This document shows, in pieces, positions 7,915 through 17,687 of a DNA stretch of 64,000 nt. Each line of letters opens with the position of its first letter. The stretch's first letter is position 1. The notes beneath the pieces are model-generated. The model saw only the letters and a list, made by a program, of their open reading frames with translations, made no database searches and was not told the origin of the DNA. Source of the stretch: Megasphaera massiliensis. GTDB taxonomy: Bacteria > Bacillota > Negativicutes > Veillonellales > Megasphaeraceae. The DNA lies in assembly GCF_000455225.1 (NCBI RefSeq), contig NZ_HF954537.1, positions 775,297 through 839,296 on the forward strand. The letters run 5' to 3'. Both the position numbers and the translations under genes were made by a program.

Positions 7915-8943
7915 TCAAATATTTTCACGTTTTATACGCAGCTGGCCGCAGGCCGCCTGAATCTTGCTGCCCATTTCCCGGCGCAGCGTGACCGGCACGC
8001 CGTGGCGCTGGAGGTAGGTAACGAATTCACTGATTGACTTATCATCAGGCCGATAGAGACCGACGTCATAGTTGTCATTAATGGGAATGGCATTGATGAG
8101 AATATTTTTACCACTGAAAAGGCGGGCCAATTCTTTGGCACAAGCATGGGTGCAGGTCAGATTTTTGATGAGAATATATTCATAGGTAACCTTCCGGCCT
8201 GTCTCTTCAAAATAATGATGGGCCGCCGTCAAGACGGCATCGAGGGGATACTTGTCGGTAATCGGCATGATACGACGACGAAGAGCATCATTGGGAGCGT
8301 GGAGGGATACGGCCAACGTAATGGGCATCCCTTCTTTCGCCAATTGGTACATCTTAGGCACGATGCCCGACGTCGACAAGGTCATATTGCGATAGCCTAA
8401 GTAGAGGGTATCCTTTTCGTGGATGAGCTTCATGAAGGCGATGACATTGTCGTAATTGAGCAGCGGTTCTCCCGTCCCCATGATGACGATGGAGTGCAGC
8501 TCCGGTGTCACGTGTTGACGGAACGCCAATAACTGCGCCACCATCTCTCCAGCCGACAGATTGCGGACAAAACCGTTTTTCGCCGAAGCACAGAAGGCAC
8601 AGTTGACGGCACAGCCGACCTGCGACGAAACGCAGATCGAATTTCCGTAATCGTGCATCATGAGCACCGTTTCAACGGTCTGCCCGTCGTTAAGGCGCAA
8701 AAGCAATTTAACGGTCCGTCCGTCCGGTGCATCAAGGCGCGACACGACGTCGGGCATCTGAATAGGCAGGACTTCTTTTAAAAGGTCCCGATCCTTTTGC
8801 GGAAGGAGCACCATGTCATCCCAGGAAAAAAACGACTGCTTATATATATAATGAAAAATCTGATCGGCCCGGAATTTTTTCATCCCTTGGGCGACGAGGA
8901 AGTCCTGCAGGTCTTTTTTTGTCATATCGAATAGATTCATCAT
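7915..8943 (-). CDS. rlmN: Dual-specificity 23S rRNA/tRNA adenine C2-methyltransferase
   Basis: RlmN is a radical SAM enzyme that methylates A2503 of 23S rRNA and A37 of some tRNAs. The cluster motif C-A-V-N-C-A-F-C lies at 111-118, followed by GTGEPLLNYDN. The C-terminal Cys of AACGQL carries the transient methyl group. Length 342 is normal. AAGGAG lies 7 nt before the first ATG. The start is 1 nt from the rsmB stop, so the two modification enzymes are coupled. Confidence 0.96.
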   Translation of the reverse strand: MMNLFDMTKKDLQDFLVAQGMKKFRADQIFHYIYKQSFFSWDDMVLLPQKDRDLLKEVLPIQMPDVVSRLDAPDGRTVKLLLRLNDGQTVETVLMMHDYGNSICVSSQVGCAVNCAFCASAKNGFVRNLSAGEMVAQLLAFRQHVTPELHSIVIMGTGEPLLNYDNVIAFMKLIHEKDTLYLGYRNMTLSTSGIVPKMYQLAKEGMPITLAVSLHAPNDALRRRIMPITDKYPLDAVLTAAHHYFEETGRKVTYEYILIKNLTCTHACAKELARLFSGKNILINAIPINDNYDVGLYRPDDKSISEFVTYLQRHGVPVTLRREMGSKIQAACGQLRIKRENI

Positions 8944-8944
8944 A

Positions 8945-10276
8945 TCAAGACTCCTTCTTCATGCGAGCAATGAAGAACCCGTCCATGCCGTCACGCTGAG
9001 GAAGAAGCTGGATAAAGGGGCCTTCATGTCCCGGAACGGCCAGTTTCTCCGCAGCGTTTTCAACATGAAACTCCGGATGCTTCTGTAGAAATTCGTTGAC
9101 GATGCCGCTGTTTTCGTCATCATTCAGAGTACACGTACTGTATACCAAAACGCCGCCGGGCTTCACGCACTGAGACGCACTTTCCAAAATGCGACGCTGC
9201 AGGGCCGGTAAAGTACGAAGATCGCTCAACTGCTTGCGCCAGCGAAGGTCGATCTTGTGGCGCAGGACTCCGAGACCGGAACAAGGCGCATCGATCAAGA
9301 CGCGGTCTGCCCGACCGCCGTACTTCTGACCGATGGTGCAGGCATTCTGCAAGAGGGTGCGGACGTTTTTAAGGCCTAATTTTTGGGCATTATAGTCAAT
9401 CAATTTCAATTTATGTTCATGGATGTCGCCGCCGTAGACGATACACGACGGACCGCCGATAGCCGCTAAATGGGTCGTCTTTCCGCCGGGAGCAGCGCAG
9501 ACATCGAGGACCAGTTCATGGGGCTGAGGGTCGACGATATGGGCGACGAGCTGAGACGGTTCGTCTTGAATGATGGCCCGCCCGTCTTTAAGGCACTCCA
9601 GTTCGTGAATCCCCAAGTGACCGTCGATGTAGATGCCGTCCGGCGAAACCGGCGTCGGACGAGCCTGAATCCCTTGTTCGATGAGGTCTCTAAGAAGCTC
9701 ATCCCGACTGGTACGGGGCGTATTGGCCCGAAGACACAGAGGCGGGATGGTATCGAAATACTGACAAAGCTGTTCCGTTTCCTCCGGGCCGTAATCTTTC
9801 AGCCAACGGCGAATGAGCCAGTCCTGCTGATGATACGTCAAGGCCAAGTAGGCTGTCATATCCTTTTCCTTATCCGGAATGACGAAGGAATTGCGGTTGC
9901 GAATGCTGTTTCGCAGCATGGCATTGACGAATTTTGCCATGCCCTTATTGCCAAACTTCGTCGCCATCTTGACCGACTCGTTGCAGGCTGCCGATTCAGG
10001 CACCTTATCCATGCCAAAAATCTGATAGAGCCCCAAGCGGACGATGGCCAGGCAAACCGGATCGAGCTTATTTAATTTGCGCGTACTGAGCTGGGAAATG
10101 ATCCAGTCCAAATAATTAAGACAGCGCAGGGTCCCATAAACAAGTTCCGTATAAAATCTCCGATCCCGATCAGAAAATTTATGGGCCTGTATCGCCTTCG
10201 AGACGACGATATTACTATACCCTTCATCCCTGCAAATGGTCAGCAGGCTTTGAAAGGCAATTTCACGTACGTTCAT
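8945..10276 (-). CDS. rsmB: 16S rRNA (cytosine-967 C5)-methyltransferase
   Basis: An N-terminal NusB-like RNA-binding domain (about 1-130) precedes a Rossmann methyltransferase. Motifs are VCAAPGGKTTH (SAM binding), DAPCSGLGVLR (motif IV Cys) and STCTLNDDEN (motif VI catalytic Cys). The start at 10276 has AGGAGG 4 nt upstream, and an upstream ATG at 10309 is rejected. The 443-residue size and the fmt-rsmB-rlmN order are standard for Firmicutes. Confidence 0.95.
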   Translation of the reverse strand: MNVREIAFQSLLTICRDEGYSNIVVSKAIQAHKFSDRDRRFYTELVYGTLRCLNYLDWIISQLSTRKLNKLDPVCLAIVRLGLYQIFGMDKVPESAACNESVKMATKFGNKGMAKFVNAMLRNSIRNRNSFVIPDKEKDMTAYLALTYHQQDWLIRRWLKDYGPEETEQLCQYFDTIPPLCLRANTPRTSRDELLRDLIEQGIQARPTPVSPDGIYIDGHLGIHELECLKDGRAIIQDEPSQLVAHIVDPQPHELVLDVCAAPGGKTTHLAAIGGPSCIVYGGDIHEHKLKLIDYNAQKLGLKNVRTLLQNACTIGQKYGGRADRVLIDAPCSGLGVLRHKIDLRWRKQLSDLRTLPALQRRILESASQCVKPGGVLVYSTCTLNDDENSGIVNEFLQKHPEFHVENAAEKLAVPGHEGPFIQLLPQRDGMDGFFIARMKKES

Positions 10277-10321
10277 GAATCCTCCTAAATAAAACGTATG
10301 GCCATGCATGCGGCATGCCGG

Positions 10322-11257
10322 TTATAACGGTTCTCCGACGGTCAGCGTAACCCCTTGCAGATACTGGGCCGCCATCAGACGCTTGCGGCTTTCCGGCTGA
10401 ACTTCAGTAATGCGAAGAGCGCCCTTTCCGGTCTGGACGGTAAAGGATTTTTTAGTCACGGCAATGACCGTTCCCGGCACGGCATCCGCCCCTTCGACGA
10501 CGTCGGCGGACCATATTTTCAGCCGTTTTCCGTCGCGGCACACCGTATAGGCACCGGGATGCGGATCTAAGGTCCGGATCAACCGTTCTAAGACGACGGC
10601 ATCAGCCGTCCAATCGAGGGCCGCTTCTTCTTTTGTGATCTTCGCCGTATACGTGGCCTGACTTTCATCCTGGGCGACGGCATTTCGTTCATAGTTATCC
10701 AGGTCGTCGACGACGGTCATCAAGGTTGAGGCCCCCAGAGAGGCCAGTTTATCGAACAAGGTGCCCGTCGTTTCCTTGGCGTCTAAAGGGATGACGGCTT
10801 TTTTCAGCATCTTCCCCGTATCCATCCCTTCGTCGAGGAGCATGATGGTAACGCCGCTTTCAGCTTCGCCTTCTTTGATGGCATACTGGATGGGCGCAGC
10901 TCCTCGATACTTCGGCAAGAGGGAGCCGTGAACGTTGAGGCAGCCGTATTTTGGGATATCGAGAACGGCCTTGGGCAAAATCTTGCCGTAAGCAATGACG
11001 ATAATGACGTCCGGAGAAAGGCTTTTCAGTTCAGAAATAACTTCATCGCTTCGCATAGAATCGGGTTGGAACACGGGAATCCCGAGTTCGACGGCTTTTT
11101 CCTTCACCGGCGAAAAGGTCACCTTCTTCCCTCGTCCCCGCTGTTTATCCGGCTGAGAATAGACGGCGACTACGTCGTGCTGCGATTGAGCCAACTGTGC
11201 TAAGGCCGGAACGGAAAAATCAGGCGTTCCCATGAATACGATGCGTAAGCTCTCCAT
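10322..11257 (-). CDS. fmt: Methionyl-tRNA formyltransferase
   Basis: Fmt formylates initiator Met-tRNA using 10-formyl-tetrahydrofolate. The 311-residue protein shows GTPDFSVPAL at the N-terminus and NVHGSLLPKYRGAAPIQ with the catalytic Asn and His. GVTIMLLDEGMDTG follows, then a C-terminal OB-like domain. Its start codon overlaps the def stop by one base (TAATG), giving translational coupling with the deformylase that removes the same formyl group. Confidence 0.97.
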   Translation of the reverse strand: MESLRIVFMGTPDFSVPALAQLAQSQHDVVAVYSQPDKQRGRGKKVTFSPVKEKAVELGIPVFQPDSMRSDEVISELKSLSPDVIIVIAYGKILPKAVLDIPKYGCLNVHGSLLPKYRGAAPIQYAIKEGEAESGVTIMLLDEGMDTGKMLKKAVIPLDAKETTGTLFDKLASLGASTLMTVVDDLDNYERNAVAQDESQATYTAKITKEEAALDWTADAVVLERLIRTLDPHPGAYTVCRDGKRLKIWSADVVEGADAVPGTVIAVTKKSFTVQTGKGALRITEVQPESRKRLMAAQYLQGVTLTVGEPL

Positions 11258-11718
11258 TATTCCCCTACTTTCTGTAAATCCGTCGCTTTTTCAATAAATA
11301 AATGGCCGTAGAGATGATCCATTTCATGCTGGAAGATACGGGCCAAGAAACCTTCCGGTTCATAAATGACCGTCTTGCCGTGGCGCGTCAAGGAACGGAC
11401 CTTAATTTTAGAAGCCCGCTGAACTTTACCGTAATAGCCAGGAACGCTCAGGCAGCCTTCCGTATCGATGTTCGTTTCTTCCGACATTTCAAGGATTTCC
11501 GGATTGATGAGTTCAATCAATCCGTTGCCGTCATCGAGGACGATGAGCTGCAGCGATTCATTGACCTGGGGCGCCGCCAAGCCGACGCCGTCGGCTGCAT
11601 ACATCGTTTCGGCCATGTCATCGAGAATTTTCTTTATATGTTTATTCACTTTTGCAACCGGTTTTGCCGTCGCTTTCAGGACGGGATCTCCGGCTTTTAT
11701 GATTTTGAGTAATGCCAT
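11257..11718 (-). CDS. def: Peptide deformylase
   Basis: Def removes the N-formyl group from nascent proteins. All three family motifs are present in a 153-residue protein: GVGLAAPQ (44-51), EGCLSVP (87-93, metal-ligand Cys) and QHEMDHL (130-136, two metal His and catalytic Glu). GAGGTG precedes the ATG. A terminator-like hairpin separates it from priA, so def-fmt-rsmB-rlmN-stp-prkC-rsgA-rpe may have its own promoter. Confidence 0.97.
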   Translation of the reverse strand: MALLKIIKAGDPVLKATAKPVAKVNKHIKKILDDMAETMYAADGVGLAAPQVNESLQLIVLDDGNGLIELINPEILEMSEETNIDTEGCLSVPGYYGKVQRASKIKVRSLTRHGKTVIYEPEGFLARIFQHEMDHLYGHLFIEKATDLQKVGE

Positions 11719-11847
11719 ATATCTTTCACCTCATTGTTATAGTAAAACGCTTATCCGTCTTATTATAGCGGAAAAAGAGCCAAAAGGCTACTGTAAGAAT
11801 TCAAATTAACCGTCACCAAGAGTGAGAAAGAGAATCCTTCCCCTTCT

Positions 11848-11853
11848 ATTATA
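11848..11853 (-). promoter_or_regulatory. Possible -10 box upstream of def
   Basis: TATAAT lies on the minus strand 130 nt before def, in a 268-nt gap between priA and def that holds no gene. No good -35 box is seen at the right distance, so this is a weak call. Confidence 0.25.
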
Positions 11854-11924
11854 TCAGATTCATACAAGGCCCGGGGCAGCGATGCTTCCCTTTTCTATGA
11901 CCCGGCAAAGCCCTGCAAAAAGCG

Positions 11925-11950
11925 AAGCCTGTGTGGCATCACACAGGCTT
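11925..11950 (-). terminator. Terminator after priA
   Basis: An 11-bp perfect stem (AAGCCTGTGTG) with a 4-nt loop is followed by CGCTTTTT on the minus strand, 37 nt after the priA stop. Confidence 0.7.
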
Positions 11951-11986
11951 TTATGTCAAAAATGTTTAAAAAAAGTTAAAAATCTG

Positions 11987-14347
11987 CTACATCGACGGAT
12001 CGACATCGATGACGACACCGGTCTGCCAACAGGCCGGAAGCTGACGCATCCCTTTCTTTATCGGTCCCAGGTCTGCCGCCGTCAGCGACAAGACCAAGCG
12101 ATATTTATTGCGGATCTTTTTGATGACGTCTTCATAAGGACCGATGATAATAACCGCCTCTCCGTGATCCTTATTCCAGCTCGAAAGAGCCGCTGCCACG
12201 TCGTTGGCCTTGCGCCAGACTTCTTGTTCGTCGCTGTCGCTGACCAGGATCTTCGTCATTTCCTGAAAGGGCGGATAGGCCAATTCTTTACGAAACTGGA
12301 TTTCCTGATCATAGAACGCGCGGTAATCCTGGCGGGCTGCACATTGGATGACGTAGTGATCCGGCGCATAGGTCTGCATGACGACGCGGCCGGGAACGTC
12401 GCCTCGGCCGGCCCGGCCGGCGGCCTGAGTGAGTAGCTGAAAGGTCCGTTCCCCGGCCCAGTAAGCCGGCAGGTTGAGCAGGCTGTCGGCCGACAAGATT
12501 CCGACGGCACTGACACCGGGAAAATCATGGCCTTTAGCGACCATCTGCGTCCCTAATAGGATATCGTATTCATGGCGGCGGAAGGCTTCGATGATGCGGT
12601 CGCCGCTGTGTTTGCGGCTCGTCGTATCCTGATCGAGGCGGACGATACGAGCCTCGGGGAAGAGCTCGTGGAGCTGCAGCTCCACCTTTTCTGTGCCGCT
12701 GCCAAAAAATTTAATGTATTTGCTGCCGCAGGACGGGCAAACCGTCGGCACGGGCTTTTCGGCATCACAGTAATGGCACTTTAAATGGGACGACTGGCGG
12801 TGATAGACCATGGCCACATCACAGGTATCGCATTTGACGACGTAGCCGCATTTGCGGCACATGATGAATGTCGAATACCCCCGCCGGTTGAGGAGGATGA
12901 TTGCCTGCTGACGGGCTGCCAGGGTTTCATTCAGCAGTCCGTACAGGGAATCGGACACGACGCGGTAATTGCCGCGGGCCAATTCCTCCCTCATATCGAC
13001 AACGGTGACTTCCGGCAAGGGGCGGTGGCCGACGCGTTCCTTCAGTTCCACCAAGACGTAGTCCCCTTGAAGGGCCTTATAATAATCGCCTAAGGCCGGC
13101 GTCGCACTGCCGAGGATGACCGGACAGCCATAGTAAGCCGCTCGTTTCCGGGCTACGGCGACGGCATGGTAGCGCGGCGCCTCATCCTGCTTATATGAGC
13201 TGTCGTGGGCCTCGTCGACGATGAACAGGCCGATGGACCGGGCCGCCGAAAAGACGGCCGATCGGGCACCGATACAGATATGACTGGTCCCGTTTTGCAT
13301 GCGCAGCCAGTTATTTCGTTTTTCGCCTTGAGACAATTGGCTGTGCATGACGACGACATCGTCGCCGAAACGGCGCAGGAAGCGGCGCACGATTTGACCG
13401 GTCAAGGCGATTTCCGGCACTAAGACGATGACCTGCTGTCCCTTAGCCAGTACTTTCTCGGCAAGCTGCATGTAGATTTCTGTCTTGCCGCTGCCCGTAA
13501 TGCCATGGAGGACGTAGGTTTTTCCGCCTTCATCGCCTTCGATCACATGGAGGGCATCTTTTTGTTCCGCCGTCAGCGGCAGGGCTTCATCCGGTTCAAG
13601 CGTCGGCAGGATGTTTGTCGTCCCTGCCGGATGCTGCTCCCAACGGGCAAGGCCCGTCGCAGCCAGGCGGCGCATGAGGTCACGCGTATAGCCCTTGGAC
13701 TGGAAGTAGGCAGCCGGCGCCGTTCTCTTTTCTTTCAGTTCCGCCAATAAGGCCTGCTGTTTAGGCCGGCCGTGAAGGGTACCATCGAGGTCATCCTTTT
13801 CAAAGGCCAGCCAGTCCTCCATTTTATCGGCAATCTTATTCTTTAAAAAGCTCTCACTGCAAAGACCGTTTTCGGCTAAGAGACGAGACACGAGGTCACG
13901 ACCAAATTTACGGCCGAGGGCTCCTTTTTCCACCCTGCCCTTATCGGCGACATAGAGCTGAACCGACCGGCCTTCTGCCGTCGTCGCCGGTGTCGGTCCC
14001 AGGGACAGGACTTCCCGGCGGACGAGACCGCGCTTGTCGATCATGAACAGCCGCAGGGCATCGGAAAGATTACAGACGTAGTAGTCGCGGATCCAAAGGG
14101 CCGTTTCAATCATTTCTTCCCGAAATCCGGTCTGTGATGACAGGAGGCCCTCAATGGGCTTTAAGGTAAAGTCGGCCGGTTCGTCCAGCGCCTCATGGAG
14201 GGCGACGACAATCCCCTCTTCCCGGCGAAAGCCAAAGGGAACGATGACGCGGCTTCCGACGCGAACGGCCAGGTGATCCGGCACGGTATACGAAAAGGTC
14301 TGCTGTAACCGTTTGGCCGTCGTATTAATGATAATTTCAGCAATCAC
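11987..14347 (-). CDS. priA: Primosomal replication-restart helicase PriA
   Basis: PriA loads the replisome at stalled forks. The 786-residue protein has an N-terminal 3'-DNA-binding region, a DEXH helicase core with GITGSGKTEIY (Walker A) and DEAH, and a zinc-binding insert of paired CxxC units (CRKCGYVVKCDTC, then CHYC and CPSC). It ends with a second RecA lobe containing LGTQMVAKGHDFPGV and QAAGRAGR. The start is taken as GTG at 14347 because GGAGG is 7-8 nt upstream. The ATG two codons earlier would abut the Shine-Dalgarno. In many Firmicutes coaBC directly precedes priA; here metK and two other genes intervene. Confidence 0.95.
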   Translation of the reverse strand: MIAEIIINTTAKRLQQTFSYTVPDHLAVRVGSRVIVPFGFRREEGIVVALHEALDEPADFTLKPIEGLLSSQTGFREEMIETALWIRDYYVCNLSDALRLFMIDKRGLVRREVLSLGPTPATTAEGRSVQLYVADKGRVEKGALGRKFGRDLVSRLLAENGLCSESFLKNKIADKMEDWLAFEKDDLDGTLHGRPKQQALLAELKEKRTAPAAYFQSKGYTRDLMRRLAATGLARWEQHPAGTTNILPTLEPDEALPLTAEQKDALHVIEGDEGGKTYVLHGITGSGKTEIYMQLAEKVLAKGQQVIVLVPEIALTGQIVRRFLRRFGDDVVVMHSQLSQGEKRNNWLRMQNGTSHICIGARSAVFSAARSIGLFIVDEAHDSSYKQDEAPRYHAVAVARKRAAYYGCPVILGSATPALGDYYKALQGDYVLVELKERVGHRPLPEVTVVDMREELARGNYRVVSDSLYGLLNETLAARQQAIILLNRRGYSTFIMCRKCGYVVKCDTCDVAMVYHRQSSHLKCHYCDAEKPVPTVCPSCGSKYIKFFGSGTEKVELQLHELFPEARIVRLDQDTTSRKHSGDRIIEAFRRHEYDILLGTQMVAKGHDFPGVSAVGILSADSLLNLPAYWAGERTFQLLTQAAGRAGRGDVPGRVVMQTYAPDHYVIQCAARQDYRAFYDQEIQFRKELAYPPFQEMTKILVSDSDEQEVWRKANDVAAALSSWNKDHGEAVIIIGPYEDVIKKIRNKYRLVLSLTAADLGPIKKGMRQLPACWQTGVVIDVDPSM

Positions 14348-14407
14348 GGACATACCTCCTCATCAGGGCTGCAGCCGAAGTTCGTCGCTGCCGTCCGAGG
14401 GCATACG

Positions 14408-14448
14408 CCCAAAAACAGAAAGAGACTGCCGTCCCTGCGGCAGTCTCT
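14408..14448 (-). terminator. Terminator of metK
   Basis: An 11-bp perfect stem AGAGACTGCCG / CGGCAGTCTCT is followed by a T-rich tract on the minus strand, 10 nt after the metK stop. Confidence 0.88.
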
Positions 14449-14457
14449 GCATCTCAA

Positions 14458-15648
14458 TTATAAGCCGGCTTCTTTACGGAGCGTATCCGCTTTATCGGTC
14501 TGTTCCCAAGGCAGGTTGAGATCGTTGCGGCCGAAGTGGCCATAAGCAGCAGTCTGTTTGTAAATCGGCCGCTGTAAGTCGAGCATGGCAATGATGCCAG
14601 CCGGACGAAGGTCAAAATTCTTTTCAATGAGTCCGACAATTTTTTCATTTTCGACTTTGCCCGTACCAAACGTTTCAACGTGGATTGAAACGGGACGAGC
14701 TACGCCGATGGCGTATGCCAACTGGATTTCGCACTTATCGGCAAGGCCGGCAGCGACGACGTTCTTAGCGACGTAACGAGCGGCATAGGCGGCCGAACGG
14801 TCGACCTTTGTAGGATCCTTCCCGGAGAAAGCACCGCCGCCGTGACGAGCCATGCCGCCATAGGTATCGACGATGATCTTACGACCGGTCAGACCGGAGT
14901 CACCCTGAGGACCGCCGATGACGAAACGGCCCGTCGGATTGATGAAGAGCTTCGTCTTATCATCGAATAAGCCCTGCGGGAGTTCCGGTTTGATGACGAA
15001 TTCGAGGAGGTCCTTTTCAATCTGTTCACGCGTGATTTCCGGGCTGTGCTGCGCCGAAATGACGATAGTATCGATGCGAACCGGTTTGCCGTCTTCATAT
15101 TCGACGGTGACTTGGGTCTTGCCGTCCGGACGTAGATAAGAGAGCGTTCCGTCTTTACGAACACTGGCCAGGCGGCGTGCCAAACGGTGCGCTAAGGAAA
15201 CAGGAAGGGGCATGTAGTCATCCGTTTCATTCGTGGCATAGCCGAACATCATCCCCTGGTCACCGGCACCGATGGTGTCGAACTGGTCCGTATTGCCTTC
15301 CTTCTTTTCGAGGGCATCGTCGACGCCCATGGCGATATCCGGCGACTGTTCATCGAGGGATACCAAGACGCCGCAAGTATCGCAGTCAAAGCCGTATTTC
15401 GCACGGGTATAACCGATGGAACGAATGGTTTCACGAACGATGTGCGGAATATCGACATAGCACGTCGTCGAAATTTCACCGACGACGTGGACCATCCCGG
15501 TGGTCACTAAGGTTTCACAAGCAACGCGGGCATTTTTATCTTTTGCAAGAATGGCATCCAAAATGCTGTCAGAAATTTGGTCAGCCATTTTATCCGGATG
15601 CCCTTCGGTTACGGATTCAGATGTAAAGAATTCACGATTTTTCACCAT
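14458..15648 (-). CDS. metK: S-adenosylmethionine synthetase
   Basis: MetK makes SAM from methionine and ATP. The 396-residue protein shows [12 protein letters not shown] at the N-terminus, [12 protein letters not shown] (the ATP-binding hexapeptide region) and [19 protein letters not shown] near the middle. AAGGAGG lies 8 nt before the ATG. It is a single-gene unit with a promoter, a SAM-I riboswitch and a terminator of its own, so it should be repressed by its own product. Confidence 0.98.
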   Translation of the reverse strand: MVKNREFFTSESVTEGHPDKMADQISDSILDAILAKDKNARVACETLVTTGMVHVVGEISTTCYVDIPHIVRETIRSIGYTRAKYGFDCDTCGVLVSLDEQSPDIAMGVDDALEKKEGNTDQFDTIGAGDQGMMFGYATNETDDYMPLPVSLAHRLARRLASVRKDGTLSYLRPDGKTQVTVEYEDGKPVRIDTIVISAQHSPEITREQIEKDLLEFVIKPELPQGLFDDKTKLFINPTGRFVIGGPQGDSGLTGRKIIVDTYGGMARHGGGAFSGKDPTKVDRSAAYAARYVAKNVVAAGLADKCEIQLAYAIGVARPVSIHVETFGTGKVENEKIVGLIEKNFDLRPAGIIAMLDLQRPIYKQTAAYGHFGRNDLNLPWEQTDKADTLRKEAGL

Positions 15649-15662
15649 GAGGTTTCCTCCTT

Positions 15663-15701
15663 AAAAAAAATTCCCCTCATTCATGACTGTCATGAGAGGG
15701 G
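15663..15701 (-). terminator. Riboswitch expression-platform terminator (metK)
   Basis: A long stem (CCCCTCTCATGA / TCATGAATGAGGGG with a bulge) is followed by T8 on the minus strand. It lies between the SAM aptamer and the metK Shine-Dalgarno. Confidence 0.88.
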
Positions 15702-15702
15702 C

Positions 15703-15804
15703 TTCCAATCCCCATCTGCCAGTATAAGACTGCTGGAATTAGCACCTTTCACTTATGAAGGTTGCTGCGACATCATAGGGCCAGTCCCTCCGTCGTCTCT
15801 TGAT
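15703..15804 (-). promoter_or_regulatory. SAM-I (S-box) riboswitch
   Basis: The minus strand carries the S-box core in order: ATCAAGAGACGACGGAGGG, ACTGGCCCTATGATGTC, GCAGCAACC, AAGGTGCTAATTCCAGCAG and CAGATGGGG. It sits upstream of metK with a terminator, so it should act as a SAM-off switch. Confidence 0.95.
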
Positions 15805-15829
15805 GGTTCTTTATTTGATTTACTGGTTC

Positions 15830-15858
15830 ATTATAATTCAAACCCCTCTATTTTGCAA
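15830..15858 (-). promoter_or_regulatory. Promoter of metK
   Basis: TTGCAA (15853-15858), a 17-nt spacer and TATAAT (15830-15835) lie on the minus strand, about 25 nt before the S-box begins. Confidence 0.7.
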
Positions 15859-15949
15859 GTTCTTTTTTGGTATAGCAAACATGAGTTCTGTCCTTCTAAA
15901 AAAAATTCCGACGTACCTGTTCGCCTCCGCACTTCCTGAAGAATATTTT

Positions 15950-15978
15950 TTTACATCCGTTACAGAAAACGTTATAAT
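15950..15978 (+). promoter_or_regulatory. Promoter of the orphan coiled-coil gene
   Basis: TTTACA (15950-15955), a 17-nt spacer and TATAAT (15973-15978) give a near-consensus sigma-A promoter 26 nt before the start codon. It is divergent from metK. Confidence 0.75.
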
Positions 15979-16003
15979 GAATAGATAGAAAGAAAGGATG
16001 ATT

Positions 16004-17614
16004 ATGATGACCAAATTGCGGCCAAGAGATATATTTTTCAACGACCCTTATTTTGACTTTGCCACCCACTGTAAAACGGCAGATCTGCGTTTGGCCAAGC
16101 GCGTAGAGATCTGGGATAAATGGTATCGTACGCAAGGATTGGTAAACACCTTACTCCAGCGCGAAAGCCTGGCCTTCATCCGCTATAACGGCACGGAGCG
16201 GGAAGAAGCCATGATCCTGCGGATATACGAACGGACGCCGGACCGTCTCCTCATCAATACCTATTATGCATCGAAACGAAATGCCACTGAAATCTATGCC
16301 GGTACGATTCGTCTGGAACGCTATGCCACAGCCCAGACGACAGGCGACGATTCCTACATGGGCATGATCGACCTCTTAATGTTGAAGACCGACGATGAAC
16401 TCGTCGGGTTGAGCGATGTCTTTGAAGATATCCAACAAGCCAAACACATGGCCGCCCAATCCTTAGGCATCTACTTAATGGCTATCTACGACGGTCCCTG
16501 GATCGATGACAGCCGGGCGGACGCCGAAAAGACACCGGCCATGATTGCCGGCGAAGAACGAGAAGAACTCCTTCAGCTGCGCCAGGAAAAAGCTCAAATG
16601 GAAGCCGATCGGGAAGAACTCCTGAGGCTTCGTCTCGAATCGCAAAACCGTAAAACCGTTCTTTCTGAACTGGAACGGCTGCGTCAGGAACTGGAGGACG
16701 AACGAAACGGCCGCCAAGAAGATCTTCAGCACTATGAAGCGACCCTCCGCCAACAGGAAGAGTACACGGAACGGATCAAGGAAAAAGCCGCCATTCAGGT
16801 ATCGGAGCTGTTGACCCTGCGTCAGACCCTTAGAAAATACGAAGCCAACCCCGAATTGGCAAAAAAAGTTGCTTCAGCACCCGAAAGGACAAGCTCGGCA
16901 GCCGTACCGAAGGCCGATGCAGCCGTAAACCCGTCAGCGCCGATAACCGCCTCGACTCCGGTGAAATCAGACGCCCCGTCACCTTCGAAAGCAGCGGATC
17001 CGACAGCCTCGGCGGCACCGGCCCGGGCGACGGAACCGAAAAAAACAGCATCACCGGAAAAACCGACAGCGCCGACACAACCATCAGTTTCAGAAACATC
17101 GCCGGCTCCCGCGGCATCCGGCGATGGGCCAACCTCTGCGGAACCGATAAAAACAGCAGAACGGACCGCCACAGAAAAGCCGGGGAAAACGGCCGAACCG
17201 GCAACCGCCCCGCAGACTACGGACAACTCCGCTGCAACACAAAAAAAAGCCAAGCGTCCTTCCGAAGACCGCGGCCTCGAACTGCCGTCCTTCATGACCC
17301 AGCGTGACTATACACACAGCCTGGACCGCTTCCTGGCCGGACGCCAAATCGCCTTGGCCGGCGGTACGCCGGAATGGCAGGGCCGGATAAAACGCCGCTT
17401 CCCGACGGCTGCCGTCCTCAGCGGCTATACCGGCGACGACCGAATCCTGCGGGCTTCCACCCTCTTAGTCATCAACTTGAGTGAAGGCCAGACCGATCTG
17501 GTCAAATGGGCCATGGCCGCCGCCAGAGACATGGGCTGCCCCTGCCTTCCCATCAAGACGACAAATTTAAACGGCTTTGCCAAAGCCGTCGTAGAATATG
17601 CCAAAAAAGCATAA
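16004..17614 (+). CDS. Unrecognised protein: coiled coil, Ala/Pro linker, DUF2325-like end
   Basis: I do not recognise the whole protein (536 residues). The N-terminal part (about 1-165) is a folded, charged domain of unknown type. A heptad-rich, Glu/Arg/Leu-rich coiled coil follows (about 185-280). Next is a low-complexity Ala/Pro/Thr/Ser/Lys linker (about 290-418). The C-terminal about 95 residues read RQIALAGGTPEWQGRIKRRF, a strand with LLVINLSEGQTDLV, then PCLPIKTTNLNGFAKAV. This resembles the Rossmann-like DUF2325 domain, but by eye only. There is no signal peptide or membrane segment. AAAGG is 6 nt before the chosen ATG, and ATGs at 15998 and 16007 are alternatives. The gene is monocistronic, with its own promoter and terminator. 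Confidence 0.85.
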   Translation: MMTKLRPRDIFFNDPYFDFATHCKTADLRLAKRVEIWDKWYRTQGLVNTLLQRESLAFIRYNGTEREEAMILRIYERTPDRLLINTYYASKRNATEIYAGTIRLERYATAQTTGDDSYMGMIDLLMLKTDDELVGLSDVFEDIQQAKHMAAQSLGIYLMAIYDGPWIDDSRADAEKTPAMIAGEEREELLQLRQEKAQMEADREELLRLRLESQNRKTVLSELERLRQELEDERNGRQEDLQHYEATLRQQEEYTERIKEKAAIQVSELLTLRQTLRKYEANPELAKKVASAPERTSSAAVPKADAAVNPSAPITASTPVKSDAPSPSKAADPTASAAPARATEPKKTASPEKPTAPTQPSVSETSPAPAASGDGPTSAEPIKTAERTATEKPGKTAEPATAPQTTDNSAATQKKAKRPSEDRGLELPSFMTQRDYTHSLDRFLAGRQIALAGGTPEWQGRIKRRFPTAAVLSGYTGDDRILRASTLLVINLSEGQTDLVKWAMAAARDMGCPCLPIKTTNLNGFAKAVVEYAKKA

Positions 17615-17617
17615 CCA

Positions 17618-17666
17618 AAAGCGGCAAGAAATGGCAGATATCGTCTGCATTTCTTGCCGTTTTTTA
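17618..17666. terminator. Bidirectional terminator
   Basis: A stem of CGGCAAGAAATG / CATTTCTTGCCG extends into GCAGA/TCTG, with T6 on the plus side and an A run on the other. It separates the convergent orphan gene and nitroreductase gene. Confidence 0.88.
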
Positions 17667-17687
17667 TGCCTTTGAGGAATAGGTACC

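Noticed and set aside
11822..12436. 204-residue plus-strand ORF
   Set aside because: Mostly antisense to priA; its unique part covers the priA terminator.
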